Assembly (NCBI GenBank): GCA_044432725.1
Contig: JAWXUL010000022.1
Span: 1 to 45,600, forward strand
Direction: 5' to 3'
DNA length: 45,600 bases
Source: JAWXUK01 sp044432725
GTDB taxonomy: Bacteria > Bacillota > Clostridia > Oscillospirales > Oscillospiraceae
Shown: piece by piece, positions 1 through 7,581 of the stretch
Layout: each line of letters starts with the position of its first letter
How positions within the stretch are numbered: the first letter of the stretch is position 1
Notes under the pieces: generated by a model
Seen by the model: only the letters and a program-made list of their open reading frames with translations
The model's database searches: none
Told to the model about the DNA's origin: nothing
Translations under genes and position numbers: made by a program

Positions 1-1
1 G

Positions 2-145
2 TATTCTTCCAAGAAAGAATATTCTCCCAAGAAGGAGTATTCTTCCAAGAAGGAGTATTCTTCCAAGAAAGAATATTCTCCCAAGAAGGAATATTCTCCC
101 AAGAAGGAGTATTCTTCCAAGAAAGCATATGCTCCCAAGCAAGGG
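2..145 (+). repeat. Eight tandem 18-bp coding units
   Basis: Eight in-frame 18-base units (2-19, 20-37, 38-55, 56-73, 74-91, 92-109, 110-127, 128-145), each a variant of TATTCTTCCAAGAAAGAA. They encode Y-S-(S/P)-K-K-E. The first seven differ at few positions, as expected of recent tandem duplication; the eighth has drifted. More copies may lie to the left of the window. Confidence 0.93.
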
Positions 146-262
146 GGAAGAGCTTATACAGGGAGAAACCCAGAGACTGGAAAAATCCAAAACCAACAGA
201 AACCGTCTGCTGGAATGAAACTGAAAGTAAAATCGTCTGGCAGACACTCTGCCCAATCCTAA
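2..262 (+). CDS. 3' end of a Lys/Tyr/Ser repeat protein (5' truncated by the window)
   Basis: An open frame enters from the left edge and stops with TAA at 260-262. The visible 86 residues start with eight six-residue units of the form Y-S-(S/P)-K-K-E, the last two degenerate. A tail follows containing AYTGRNPETGK and then KPSAGMKLKVKSS. The tail resembles the arm and C-terminus of HU-type DNA-binding proteins (consensus roughly TGRNPxTG...P.F..G..LK..V), so a basic nucleic-acid-binding protein is possible. This is inference from a short stretch; the N-terminal body is outside the window. It lies 19 bases before infB, where Clostridia usually carry the small RNA-binding genes ylxR or ylxQ, so it could also be an extended member of one of those. 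Function not established. Confidence 0.6.
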   Translation, partial: YSSKKEYSPKKEYSSKKEYSSKKEYSPKKEYSPKKEYSSKKAYAPKQGGRAYTGRNPETGKIQNQQKPSAGMKLKVKSSGRHSAQS

Positions 263-281
263 GAAATGAGGTGGCAATATT

Positions 282-2696
282 ATGACCAATAAATATCGTG
301 TCCACGAGTTGGCAAAGGACTTTAAGAAAACCACAAAGGAAATTTCTGCTATTTTGACCCAATACAGCGAAACTCCAAAAAATCATATGCATATCCTTTC
401 TGACAGAGAGCTTTCTATTGTATTTGATTACTTGACACAACACAACCAAATTGAAAATTTGGAAACAGTGTTTCAAGATGTTTATCAAGAACCAGAAAAA
501 GCAAAAACACCTGAGACAGTGAAAACCCCAGAACCAAAAGCAGAAAAGCAAGAGGTAAAGGCTCCTGTCAAAGAAAAACCTGTCCAAAAACCAGCAGAAA
601 AGAAAATAATGAACGAAAAACCAGTGGAGAAGGCTGTTTCTAAGGCAGAAGTCAAACCAGAAGGAAAGGCAAATCCAGTGGTAGAGAAAACCCATACCTC
701 TCGTGTGCCAGAGAAAAAAGTGGTTGATACTCGTAAGGGTGGCAACGTGAACATGGCAAAATACGACGAACGTTTGGAAAGCTTTACAGAAGGTCGTCAA
801 ACCCAACAAGGTGGGAAAGAGAAATTCCAAGGGAGAAATGCCCAACGACAACGTGGCGGCAAACAAATGGTTCCTAGCAATAAAAAACGCATGGAAGAGC
901 AAGAAAAAATGCGTAAACTCCAACTAGAAATTGCGAAAAAAGCCCCCTTAAAAGTGATGATTCCTGACGAAATCGCCGTGGGAGAGCTGGCTTCTCGTAT
1001 GAAGAAAACAGGTGCAGAAGTGGTAAAGGCTCTGATGAAAATGGGCGTTATGGCTTCTATGTCTGATGTGATTGATTATGATACAGCTGCTTTGGTGGCA
1101 ATGGAATTAGGTTGCAAGGTGGAAAAAGAAGTCATCGTCACCATTGAAGAGCGTTTGATTGATGTGTCTGAAGATAAAGAAGAAGACCTCATCTCTCGTG
1201 CTCCTGTTGTGGTAGTGATGGGGCACGTTGACCATGGTAAAACCTCTCTGCTGGATGCCATTCGTAAAACGGATGTGGCAGACGGCGAAGCTGGGGGGAT
1301 TACCCAACACATCGGTGCTTATCAAGTGGATGTGAAAGGGAATCCTGTTACCTTCCTTGACACCCCAGGACATGAAGCATTTACTGCAATGCGTGCCCGT
1401 GGTGCCATGGTTACTGACGTGGCAATCTTAGTGGTGGCAGCTGACGACGGCATTATGCCACAAACCATCGAGTCCATCAACCATGCAAAGGCAGCAGAAA
1501 TCCCCATCATTGTGGCAATCAATAAGATTGATAAACCTGGAGCCAATCCAGATAGAATCACCCAACAGTTGACAGAGCATGAACTTGTTTCTGAAGAGTG
1601 GGGTGGAGATACTATTATTTGTCACATTTCAGCCAAGCAAAAAATCGGTTTAGAGCATTTGCTTGATATGGTGGTGTTGACAGCAGAAGTTCAAGAACTG
1701 AAAGCCAATCCAAACAGAACAGCACATGGTGCTGTCATCGAAGCACGTTTGGACAAGGGCAGAGGTCCTGTTGCCACTTTGTTGATTCAAAAGGGTACGC
1801 TGAAGCAAGGGGATGTGATCATTGCAGGGACTGCAGTGGGACGTGTTCGTGCTATGACAGATGCCCGTGGCAACAAATTGGAAGGGGCTGGACCCTCTAT
1901 GCCAGTGGAAATTATTGGTATGGGTGAAGTGCCTTCTGCAGGGGATGACTTCCATGTGGTGGATGATGAACGTATGGCAAGAACTTTGGTGGAGCAACGG
2001 AAACACGAAGGAAAAATGCAGCTGACTTCTTTTGCCAGTGGAAAAGTTACTTTAGAGGATTTGTTCTCACAAATCCAACTAGGGGAGCTGAAAAACTTGA
2101 ATATTATTGTCAAAGCAGACGTACAAGGTTCTGCTGAGGCAATGAAGGCATCTCTTGAAAAGCTGACCAATGAAGAAGTACGAGTCCGTGTCATTCACTG
2201 TGCAGTGGGTGCCATTTCCGAGAGCGATGTGATGCTTTCAGCCACTTCTGGTGCGATCATCGTGGGCTTTAACGTTCGTCCGGATGCCAATGCTCGTGAT
2301 TCAGCACTGAGAGCCAAAGTGGATATGAGAATGTATCGAGTGATTTATGATGCCATTAACGAGATGGAATCGGCAATGAAGGGTATGCTTACCCCTAAAT
2401 TCCGAGAAGTGGAGCTTGGCTCTGCTGAAGTACGTGAAGTGTACAAAATCACCAATGTGGGCATTGTGGCTGGGTGTTATGTGACCGAAGGCAAAATGCA
2501 ACGAAATGCCCAAATGCGTTTGGTACGTGATGGTATTATTGTCCATGATGGTAACTTGAACTCTCTACAACGATTCAAAGACAGCGTAAAAGAGGTTGCC
2601 ACAGGCTATGAATGTGGTATCACCATTGAAAAGTTCAGCGATATTAAAGTAGGGGATGTCATTGAGGCATTCATCATGGAACAAATAGAAGTATAA
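282..2696 (+). CDS. infB: Translation initiation factor IF-2
   Basis: GTPase that brings initiator fMet-tRNA to the 30S subunit and promotes 50S joining in the cytoplasm. The 804-residue product has an N-terminal IF2_N domain (about 1-50), a Lys/Glu/Pro-rich linker (about 65-200), a second IF2_N domain (about 223-280) and the GTPase domain, with G1 GHVDHGKT at 314-321, G3 DTPGH at 360-364 and G4 NKID at 414-417. The beta-barrel and C-terminal fMet-tRNA-binding domains follow. Start ATG 282 is set by GAGGTGG at 268-274. It is the first complete gene of infB-rbfA-nrnA-truB-ribF, an order common in Firmicutes. Length is normal for Clostridia; no defects seen. Confidence 0.99.
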   Translation: MTNKYRVHELAKDFKKTTKEISAILTQYSETPKNHMHILSDRELSIVFDYLTQHNQIENLETVFQDVYQEPEKAKTPETVKTPEPKAEKQEVKAPVKEKPVQKPAEKKIMNEKPVEKAVSKAEVKPEGKANPVVEKTHTSRVPEKKVVDTRKGGNVNMAKYDERLESFTEGRQTQQGGKEKFQGRNAQRQRGGKQMVPSNKKRMEEQEKMRKLQLEIAKKAPLKVMIPDEIAVGELASRMKKTGAEVVKALMKMGVMASMSDVIDYDTAALVAMELGCKVEKEVIVTIEERLIDVSEDKEEDLISRAPVVVVMGHVDHGKTSLLDAIRKTDVADGEAGGITQHIGAYQVDVKGNPVTFLDTPGHEAFTAMRARGAMVTDVAILVVAADDGIMPQTIESINHAKAAEIPIIVAINKIDKPGANPDRITQQLTEHELVSEEWGGDTIICHISAKQKIGLEHLLDMVVLTAEVQELKANPNRTAHGAVIEARLDKGRGPVATLLIQKGTLKQGDVIIAGTAVGRVRAMTDARGNKLEGAGPSMPVEIIGMGEVPSAGDDFHVVDDERMARTLVEQRKHEGKMQLTSFASGKVTLEDLFSQIQLGELKNLNIIVKADVQGSAEAMKASLEKLTNEEVRVRVIHCAVGAISESDVMLSATSGAIIVGFNVRPDANARDSALRAKVDMRMYRVIYDAINEMESAMKGMLTPKFREVELGSAEVREVYKITNVGIVAGCYVTEGKMQRNAQMRLVRDGIIVHDGNLNSLQRFKDSVKEVATGYECGITIEKFSDIKVGDVIEAFIMEQIEV

Positions 2697-2702
2697 ATGA
2701 TT

Positions 2703-2723
2703 TCCTCCCCTTTTAGGGGAGGA
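2703..2723 (+). other. Intercistronic GC-rich hairpin between infB and rbfA
   Basis: An 8-bp perfect stem (TCCTCCCC / GGGGAGGA) around a five-base loop starts seven bases after the infB stop. No T-run follows, so it does not look like an intrinsic terminator. It may protect the infB 3' end or set relative expression of rbfA; that role is inference. Confidence 0.6.
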
Positions 2724-2796
2724 GTTGCTATATCACAACTTAAAAAATGCTTATCTCCAAAGAAAATTCGAGAGGCTATATCAAAAGGAGAACAAA

Positions 2797-3165
2797 ATGG
2801 CAAATAATCGTTTGGGACGCATCAATGAAGAAATTCATCGGGAACTGTCCACCTTGTTGACACAGGTGAAAGATCCCCGAGTGTCTTCTGGGATGATTAG
2901 TATTACAGCAGTGGAAGCAACTCCTGATTTGCGCTATGCAAAGGTATTTATCAGCCCACTTGATAAAAGCAATGGCAAAGAATTGCTTAAGGGCTTGAAA
3001 TCTGCAGGAGGTTGGCTCCGTCGAGAATTAGGGCATCATTTAAATTTGAGATATACCCCTGAGTTAACTTTTGTGTTGGATGATTCCATTGACAAAGGTG
3101 CTCATATTTTGGATTTGCTTAGAGCCCATGAAACAGAAGAAAAACAAGAAGAATCACAAGACTAG
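2797..3165 (+). CDS. rbfA: Ribosome-binding factor A
   Basis: A small KH-like-fold protein that binds the immature 30S subunit and helps 16S rRNA 5'-end maturation. The product is 122 residues, normal for the family, beginning MANNRLGRINEEIHREL, the usual RbfA N-terminus, with the conserved segment from about residue 25 (DPRVSSGMISITAVEATPDL). Start ATG 2797 is chosen because AAAGGAG at 2784-2790 precedes it. An upstream in-frame TTG at 2725 has no ribosome binding site and would add residues unlike the family. The C-terminus is Glu/Gln-rich. Co-transcribed with infB and nrnA. Confidence 0.97.
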   Translation: MANNRLGRINEEIHRELSTLLTQVKDPRVSSGMISITAVEATPDLRYAKVFISPLDKSNGKELLKGLKSAGGWLRRELGHHLNLRYTPELTFVLDDSIDKGAHILDLLRAHETEEKQEESQD

Positions 3166-3178
3166 GAGGTTTCCTATT

Positions 3179-4141
3179 ATGTTTACCATAGAAGAATCAG
3201 CAAAATGGCTGATAGAACGAGATAATTTTTTAATTTTAACACACCGTAGCCCAGATGGAGATACCATCGGTTGTGGTGCAGGGCTTTGCCTTGCCTTGCG
3301 TGAGCAAGGAAAAACAGCGTATCTTTTGGAAAATGAAGATATTACCCCATCTTTGCAACCTTATGTGGAAGGTCTTACCTCTACTGATTTTGAAGGTGAC
3401 TATATTGTATCGGTGGATATTGCCACAGAAGATTTATTTCCAAACAGTGCAAAGAAATATTGTGGGAAGGTAGATCTTGCCATAGACCATCACCCTATGC
3501 GGGACGACTTTGGCAAAGAGAATTGTGTTTATTCCGATAGTGCCTCTGCAGGGGAGATTATTTATAGAATCGTCTCTTTGTGGGGCGAGGTGAGCGCAGC
3601 TGTTGCCTTGCCCTTGTATGTGGCTGTTTCCACAGATACAGGTTGTTTTGTTTTTGGTAATACCACGCCAGAGAGTCATTATGTGGCTGGGAAATTGATT
3701 GAAAAGGGCTTAGATGTCCGAGCAGTCAATAAGGTGCATTTTCAAACGGTCACGATTTGTCGCTTGCGACTTGAAAGCCGTTTGCTTGGAGATATGAAAC
3801 TTTTTGATGGTGGTAAGATAGCCATTGTGTGTGTTACCCTTGCTATGTTAAAAGAATTAGGTGCCACAGAAGATGATACAGAAAATCTTTCGGCATTTGT
3901 TTCCAAAATCCAAGGGGTAAACACAGGGATTACCATTCGTGAAAAAGAAGATGGTATTTGTCGGATTTCTATGCGTACCATTCCCACTGAATTAAAGGCA
4001 AATGAAGTGTGTGCAAGACTTGGTGGAGGCGGGCATGCGGCTGCTTCTGGGGCTGCTTTTCATGGCTCTGTCCAGGGGGCTGTGAATGCAATGGTCGAAG
4101 CCATAGAAGCTGTCAGTGGAAACAAATTAACTCCATCCTAA
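3179..4141 (+). CDS. nrnA: DHH-family oligoribonuclease / pAp phosphatase NrnA
   Basis: Member of the DHH/DHHA1 phosphoesterases. In Bacillus subtilis NrnA degrades 2-5-mer RNAs and dephosphorylates 3'-phosphoadenosine 5'-phosphate. The 320-residue product shows the N-terminal metal motif SPDGDTIG (D26, D28), the DHH motif at 103-105 and the DHHA1 signature GGGGHAAASG starting at residue 282. Start ATG 3179 follows AGGAGG 14 bases after the rbfA stop; an upstream in-frame ATG inside rbfA has no comparable support. The position between rbfA and truB is the usual Firmicute one. All motif residues are intact. Confidence 0.96.
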   Translation: MFTIEESAKWLIERDNFLILTHRSPDGDTIGCGAGLCLALREQGKTAYLLENEDITPSLQPYVEGLTSTDFEGDYIVSVDIATEDLFPNSAKKYCGKVDLAIDHHPMRDDFGKENCVYSDSASAGEIIYRIVSLWGEVSAAVALPLYVAVSTDTGCFVFGNTTPESHYVAGKLIEKGLDVRAVNKVHFQTVTICRLRLESRLLGDMKLFDGGKIAIVCVTLAMLKELGATEDDTENLSAFVSKIQGVNTGITIREKEDGICRISMRTIPTELKANEVCARLGGGGHAAASGAAFHGSVQGAVNAMVEAIEAVSGNKLTPS

Positions 4142-4161
4142 AAGAGATAGAGGAGAAGACA

Positions 4162-5028
4162 ATGACAACAGGGATTTTAGTGGTGGATAAGCCAGAGGAT
4201 TGGACAAGCCACGATGTGGTAGCAAAACTTCGTGGGGTGTTTCGAGAAAAGCGAGTGGGACATGCAGGGACACTAGATCCCCTTGCCACGGGCGTTTTAC
4301 CTGTCTTTTTTGGAAGAGCCACTCGAGTGGTGGAGTTTGCTATGGATACAGAAAAGGAATATGTGGCAGGGCTTCGTTTGGGGCAAACAACGGATACCCA
4401 AGACATCACTGGAAGGGTGCTGACAGAAACACCACAGCATTGCAGCAAAGAAGAGCTTGAAGCTGTTTTGTATAAATTTCGTGGAGATATTATGCAAATT
4501 CCCCCCATGTATTCAGCTATCAAGATTCAGGGGAAAAAGCTTTATGAATTGGCACGACAAGGGAAAGAGGTGGAACGTCCCCCTCGGTCCATTCGGATTT
4601 TTGATTTAGAATTACTCCCTGATTTGTCGGAAGAAGGGGATTTTCTCTTGCGGATACAGTGTAGCAAGGGTACTTATGTACGTACCTTATGCCATGATAT
4701 CGGACAAGTTTTAGGCTGTGGTGGGGTCATGTCCTCGCTGAGACGGACGACTGCAGCGGGTTTTTCCATTGCAGAGGCATATCCTTTAATGGAGATCATT
4801 GACGCTCCAGAAGGGAAGCTGTTACCTGTGGATTCCTATTTCAAAGAAGAAAAAATGATCGTAGAGGATTGGCAAGAAAAGAAAATCCGAAATGGTGCTG
4901 ATTTTCTTGTAAAAGATGGGATTCCAGAGGGGCAGTATCGTCTTTATGGCACTGAATTTTTAGGCTTAGGTGAAGTGAAAGAAGGCAAAGTTCATTGTAT
5001 CAAAAGTTTTTTTGAGGTGGGTGTATGA
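4162..5028 (+). CDS. truB: tRNA pseudouridine(55) synthase
   Basis: Isomerises U55 in the T-loop of tRNAs. The 288-residue product begins MTTGILVVDKPEDWTSHDVV and carries the catalytic motif GHAGTLDPLATGVLP with Asp39, then KGTYVRTLCHDIG in the core. A PUA-like C-terminal part follows. Start ATG 4162 has AGAGGAGA just upstream and lies 20 bases after nrnA. The stop overlaps the ribF start in an ATGA arrangement, indicating translational coupling. Length is typical; nothing unusual. Confidence 0.98.
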   Translation: MTTGILVVDKPEDWTSHDVVAKLRGVFREKRVGHAGTLDPLATGVLPVFFGRATRVVEFAMDTEKEYVAGLRLGQTTDTQDITGRVLTETPQHCSKEELEAVLYKFRGDIMQIPPMYSAIKIQGKKLYELARQGKEVERPPRSIRIFDLELLPDLSEEGDFLLRIQCSKGTYVRTLCHDIGQVLGCGGVMSSLRRTTAAGFSIAEAYPLMEIIDAPEGKLLPVDSYFKEEKMIVEDWQEKKIRNGADFLVKDGIPEGQYRLYGTEFLGLGEVKEGKVHCIKSFFEVGV

Positions 5029-5909
5029 AAGAAGAAGTAGCCCTTGCGTTGGGCTTTTTTGACGGGGTACACCGAGGTCATGGTGCCTTGTTAGAGAGAG
5101 TCAAGGCACATTCAGCCCAATCGGCTGTCTTTACCTTTGACTGTCATCCTGGTACCTTGTTGGGAACCAAATCCTCTTCTTTGTTAAGTTCTGTGGAAGA
5201 TCGTGCTTGGTTGATTGAAAATAATTATGGTATTTCCAAGATGGTGGTAGCGCCATTTTCAGCCATTCAACAAATGCCATGGATGACATTTGTAACAGAG
5301 TATCTGAAAGAAGAGCTGTGTGTGACCCATGTGGTGGCAGGGCATGATTTTCGTTTTGGACGTGGTGGTATGGGAACAGCACAACGTTTGCAAGAGTTAT
5401 GCCCACAGCTTGGTATGACTTGTGACATCGTTCCTCCTGTGAAGTTAGATGAAGTGGTGATTTCATCTACCCATATACGAGCTTTGATTCAAAATGGAGA
5501 AATGGAAAAAGCAACTAGCTTTTTGGGACATCCCCATATCTTATCCAATGAAGTGGAACATGGTAATCAAATCGGAAGTCAAATTTTGGGCTTTCCCACT
5601 GTGAATCTATCCATACCAGAAGATGTTATCGTCCCCTTTTTTGGCGTGTATGCTTGTCGAATCTGGGTGGGGGAGCGGGTTTTTCACGCAGTTGCCAATG
5701 TTGGTATTCGCCCCACAGTGGAAGAGCCAGAAAAGAAAGTACGAGTCGAGGCATTTTTACTGGATTTTCCTGAGGAGACCTTGTATGGAAAGACTTTGCG
5801 CATTGAGTTTCACGCTCATTTACGTGGGGAGATTGCCTTTGAAAACTTTATGGCTTTATCTCAACAAATTGGACGAGATGTCCAATCCACAAGAGATTTT
5901 TTTGCTTGA
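5025..5909 (+). CDS. ribF: Bifunctional riboflavin kinase / FAD synthetase
   Basis: Makes FMN and then FAD from riboflavin. The N-terminal nucleotidyltransferase domain has GFFDGVHRGH at 10-19 and an STHIR motif near 150. The C-terminal flavokinase domain carries GFPTVN and the GVYACR strand. The 294 residues are slightly shorter than many RibF proteins, but both domains are complete. The start overlaps the truB stop by four bases. It is the last gene of the unit; a strong terminator follows at 5954. Confidence 0.97.
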   Translation: MKEEVALALGFFDGVHRGHGALLERVKAHSAQSAVFTFDCHPGTLLGTKSSSLLSSVEDRAWLIENNYGISKMVVAPFSAIQQMPWMTFVTEYLKEELCVTHVVAGHDFRFGRGGMGTAQRLQELCPQLGMTCDIVPPVKLDEVVISSTHIRALIQNGEMEKATSFLGHPHILSNEVEHGNQIGSQILGFPTVNLSIPEDVIVPFFGVYACRIWVGERVFHAVANVGIRPTVEEPEKKVRVEAFLLDFPEETLYGKTLRIEFHAHLRGEIAFENFMALSQQIGRDVQSTRDFFA

Positions 5910-5953
5910 TATGGATCAATGGTGCAGAGATTATTTTGCAAAAAAAAGAGTCT

Positions 5954-5988
5954 ATACCTCCCTTTTTGGGAGGTATTTTCTTTTTCTT
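5954..5988 (+). terminator. Intrinsic terminator after ribF
   Basis: A 9-bp perfect stem (ATACCTCCC / GGGAGGTAT) with a T5 loop, followed by TTTTCTTTTTCTT. It closes the infB-ribF operon. Its T-tract runs directly into the -35 box of the next promoter. Confidence 0.93.
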
Positions 5989-6015
5989 GACAATTTTCTT
6001 TTTTTATGCTATAAT
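5987..6015 (+). promoter_or_regulatory. Consensus sigma-A promoter for the 6054 gene
   Basis: TTGACA at 5987-5992, 17-base spacer, TATAAT at 6010-6015. Both hexamers match consensus exactly, so strong constitutive transcription is expected. It overlaps the preceding terminator's T-tract by two bases. Confidence 0.93.
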
Positions 6016-6053
6016 TACTAAGATATTTCACGAACTAAGTAAGGGTGGTGTTT

Positions 6054-6809
6054 ATGAAAAAAATAGAAAAGCCAAGCAAAAAAGTGAAAGAAAAAAAAGT
6101 GAAAGACAAGAAAACAGGGCTTTCTTTATTCCTTTCTGCAGGTGCAGGGCTGGTGTTGGGCATTCTTGGAAGTTCCTTTTATTGGAATTCACAGCAAGAG
6201 CCACATCCTTTGGTGACAGCCACCACGACAGGTGGGGCAGTAGCCAGTGTGACTTCGGAAACAACACAGGCTTCTCCTACCCCTAAGGAAGTGCTTCATC
6301 CAACAGATAGTTGGAATTTGCTACAAACAGCTTTTCTGGCTGTGAATGCCATTGAAAGCAATGATTATACAACCTTATCCCAAATGGTTCATAAGGAAAA
6401 AGGGGTGCGATTCACGCCCTTTTCTACGGTGAATTTAGAAAATGATATTGTTCTTTCGGCTGAGGATATCAAGGGATTAGTGGGGAACGCAACAACGTAT
6501 TCTTGGGGCTCTTATGTTGGTTCAGAAGAAGTGGTTTCTTTGAATATAGCAGATTATTTTCAGAAATTTGTCAATCATCTTTCTTATAGTAAAGCACCCT
6601 ACATCGCCATTGACTCTGTGATTTTAAGTGGCAATGCTTTGGAAAATGTAGCAGAGGCTTATCCTGATTGTCGTTTTGTGGATTTTTCCTTTCGCAGTAT
6701 CGACCCAGAGTTGGGAGGGCTTGATTGGTCTTCGTTAAAACTCGTTTTTGAAATCCATCAAGATGCATGGTATTTGGTGGGTATGGTTCATAGTGAATGG
6801 ACAGTCTAG
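6054..6809 (+). CDS. Membrane-anchored extracytoplasmic protein of unknown function
   Basis: 251 residues. A very Lys-rich N-terminus (about 1-20) precedes one hydrophobic segment (about 22-44, LSLFLSAGAGLVLGILGSSF), consistent with an uncleaved N-terminal anchor. A Thr/Ser-rich spacer (about 50-82) leads to a globular domain with segments such as KGVRFTPFSTVNLENDIV and YSWGSYVGSEE and a C-terminus DAWYLVGMVHSEWTV. I recall similar domains in hypothetical or lipoprotein-like proteins of Firmicutes but cannot name a family. ATG 6054 is preferred over the in-frame GTG at 6045 because AGGGTGG at 6042-6048 fits it. It has a perfect promoter and no co-transcribed partner. Confidence 0.85.
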   Translation: MKKIEKPSKKVKEKKVKDKKTGLSLFLSAGAGLVLGILGSSFYWNSQQEPHPLVTATTTGGAVASVTSETTQASPTPKEVLHPTDSWNLLQTAFLAVNAIESNDYTTLSQMVHKEKGVRFTPFSTVNLENDIVLSAEDIKGLVGNATTYSWGSYVGSEEVVSLNIADYFQKFVNHLSYSKAPYIAIDSVILSGNALENVAEAYPDCRFVDFSFRSIDPELGGLDWSSLKLVFEIHQDAWYLVGMVHSEWTV

Positions 6810-7068
6810 GACTGGTGGGGGATGGTAAGCAGATATGGTTTACATGAATTTTCCAAAACAATAAAATAAGGAGCTTTTGAAAAAAACATATAAAAATTTA
6901 AACAAAAATTCTCTTTAAAATTTGGTATATTCGTCAAGTGAGAGAAACTTGAAAAAATACCTTTTCGAATTACCAAGAAAAACAAGTTTTCACAAACTTT
7001 TCACAGAAATAAAGCCGAAACGATGGATTCTTTTACGAATTCCATCGTTTTTTTTTTGAAAAAAAGCC
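6810..7068. other. AT-rich non-coding stretch before the dcw cluster
   Basis: The gap from the preceding gene to mraZ is about 360 bases. This first part is AT-rich without a credible gene. It holds the terminator at 7019-7057; the mraZ promoter starts at 7069. No RNA gene or riboswitch is recognised in 6810-7018. Confidence 0.6.
7019..7057 (+). terminator. Intrinsic terminator upstream of mraZ
   Basis: Stem ACGATGGATTC pairs with GAATTCCATCGT (one bulged T), followed by nine or more T. It lies about 210 bases after the 6054 gene and isolates the dcw cluster from upstream transcription. Confidence 0.88.
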
Positions 7069-7097
7069 TTGCATTTTGGACAGGAAAAAGGTATACT
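7069..7097 (+). promoter_or_regulatory. Sigma-A promoter of the dcw cluster
   Basis: TTGCAT at 7069-7074, 17-base spacer, TATACT at 7092-7097. It is followed directly by the MraZ-type repeats at 7107-7122. Probably drives mraZ and the genes downstream. Confidence 0.85.
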
Positions 7098-7106
7098 AAT
7101 TTTATG

Positions 7107-7122
7107 GTGGAGGAAAGTGGAG
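7107..7122 (+). promoter_or_regulatory. Putative MraZ operator (two GTGGAG repeats, 10-bp period)
   Basis: GTGGAG at 7107-7112 and again at 7117-7122, one helical turn apart, just downstream of the -10 box. MraZ proteins bind short G-rich direct repeats in their own promoters, so autorepression of the cluster is likely. Further G-runs lie at 7149-7165 but overlap the ribosome binding site. Confidence 0.65.
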
Positions 7123-7170
7123 CAAAACACCATAAATGTTCCTTCAAGTGGGGGAAAGGGGGAGGACAGA

Positions 7171-7581
7171 ATGACAGGCACATATGAACATAATATGGAT
7201 GCAAAAGGTCGTCTGTTTATCCCAGCCAAGTTAAGAGAAGAATTAGGGGAAACCTTTTATCTTGCTTTTGGCTTGGATGTTTGTCTTGCTGTTTATCCTC
7301 AATCCACTTGGGACAAGTTCACAGAAAAATTTGCTTCATTACCCATGAGCCAGTCCAGAAAAATGAGGCCTCTTTTTGCCAATGCTGTGAAGTGCGAACC
7401 TGACAGTCAAGGACGTATCGTCGTCCCAGCAAAACTTCGTACTTATGCAAATTTGGAAAAGGAATCTGTGATTATTGGTTTTCATGACCGAGCAGAGATT
7501 TGGTCTGCAGCAGATTGGGCAGCAGAAGAAGAGATGACACCAGAGGCAATGATGGCTTGTATGGAGGTACTTGAATTATGA
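7171..7581 (+). CDS. mraZ: Transcriptional regulator MraZ
   Basis: DNA-binding regulator with two AbrB-like domains that controls its own dcw operon. The 136-residue product shows both signatures: DAKGRLFIPAKLREELG near the N-terminus and DSQGRIVVPAKLRTYANL in the second half. Start ATG 7171 has GGAGG five bases upstream. Earlier in-frame starts lie within the promoter and leader and are rejected. The stop overlaps the rsmH start (ATGA). Two 10-bp-spaced GTGGAG repeats upstream suggest autoregulation. Confidence 0.97.
   Translation: MTGTYEHNMDAKGRLFIPAKLREELGETFYLAFGLDVCLAVYPQSTWDKFTEKFASLPMSQSRKMRPLFANAVKCEPDSQGRIVVPAKLRTYANLEKESVIIGFHDRAEIWSAADWAAEEEMTPEAMMACMEVLEL

Noticed and set aside
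2..145. CRISPR-like array at the left edge
   Set aside because: The 18-base units are contiguous with no spacers, stay in frame and encode a regular peptide repeat; they are coding tandem repeats.
2725..2796. Longer rbfA starting at TTG 2725
   Set aside because: No ribosome binding site, and the added residues do not match the RbfA family, whereas ATG 2797 has AAAGGAG.
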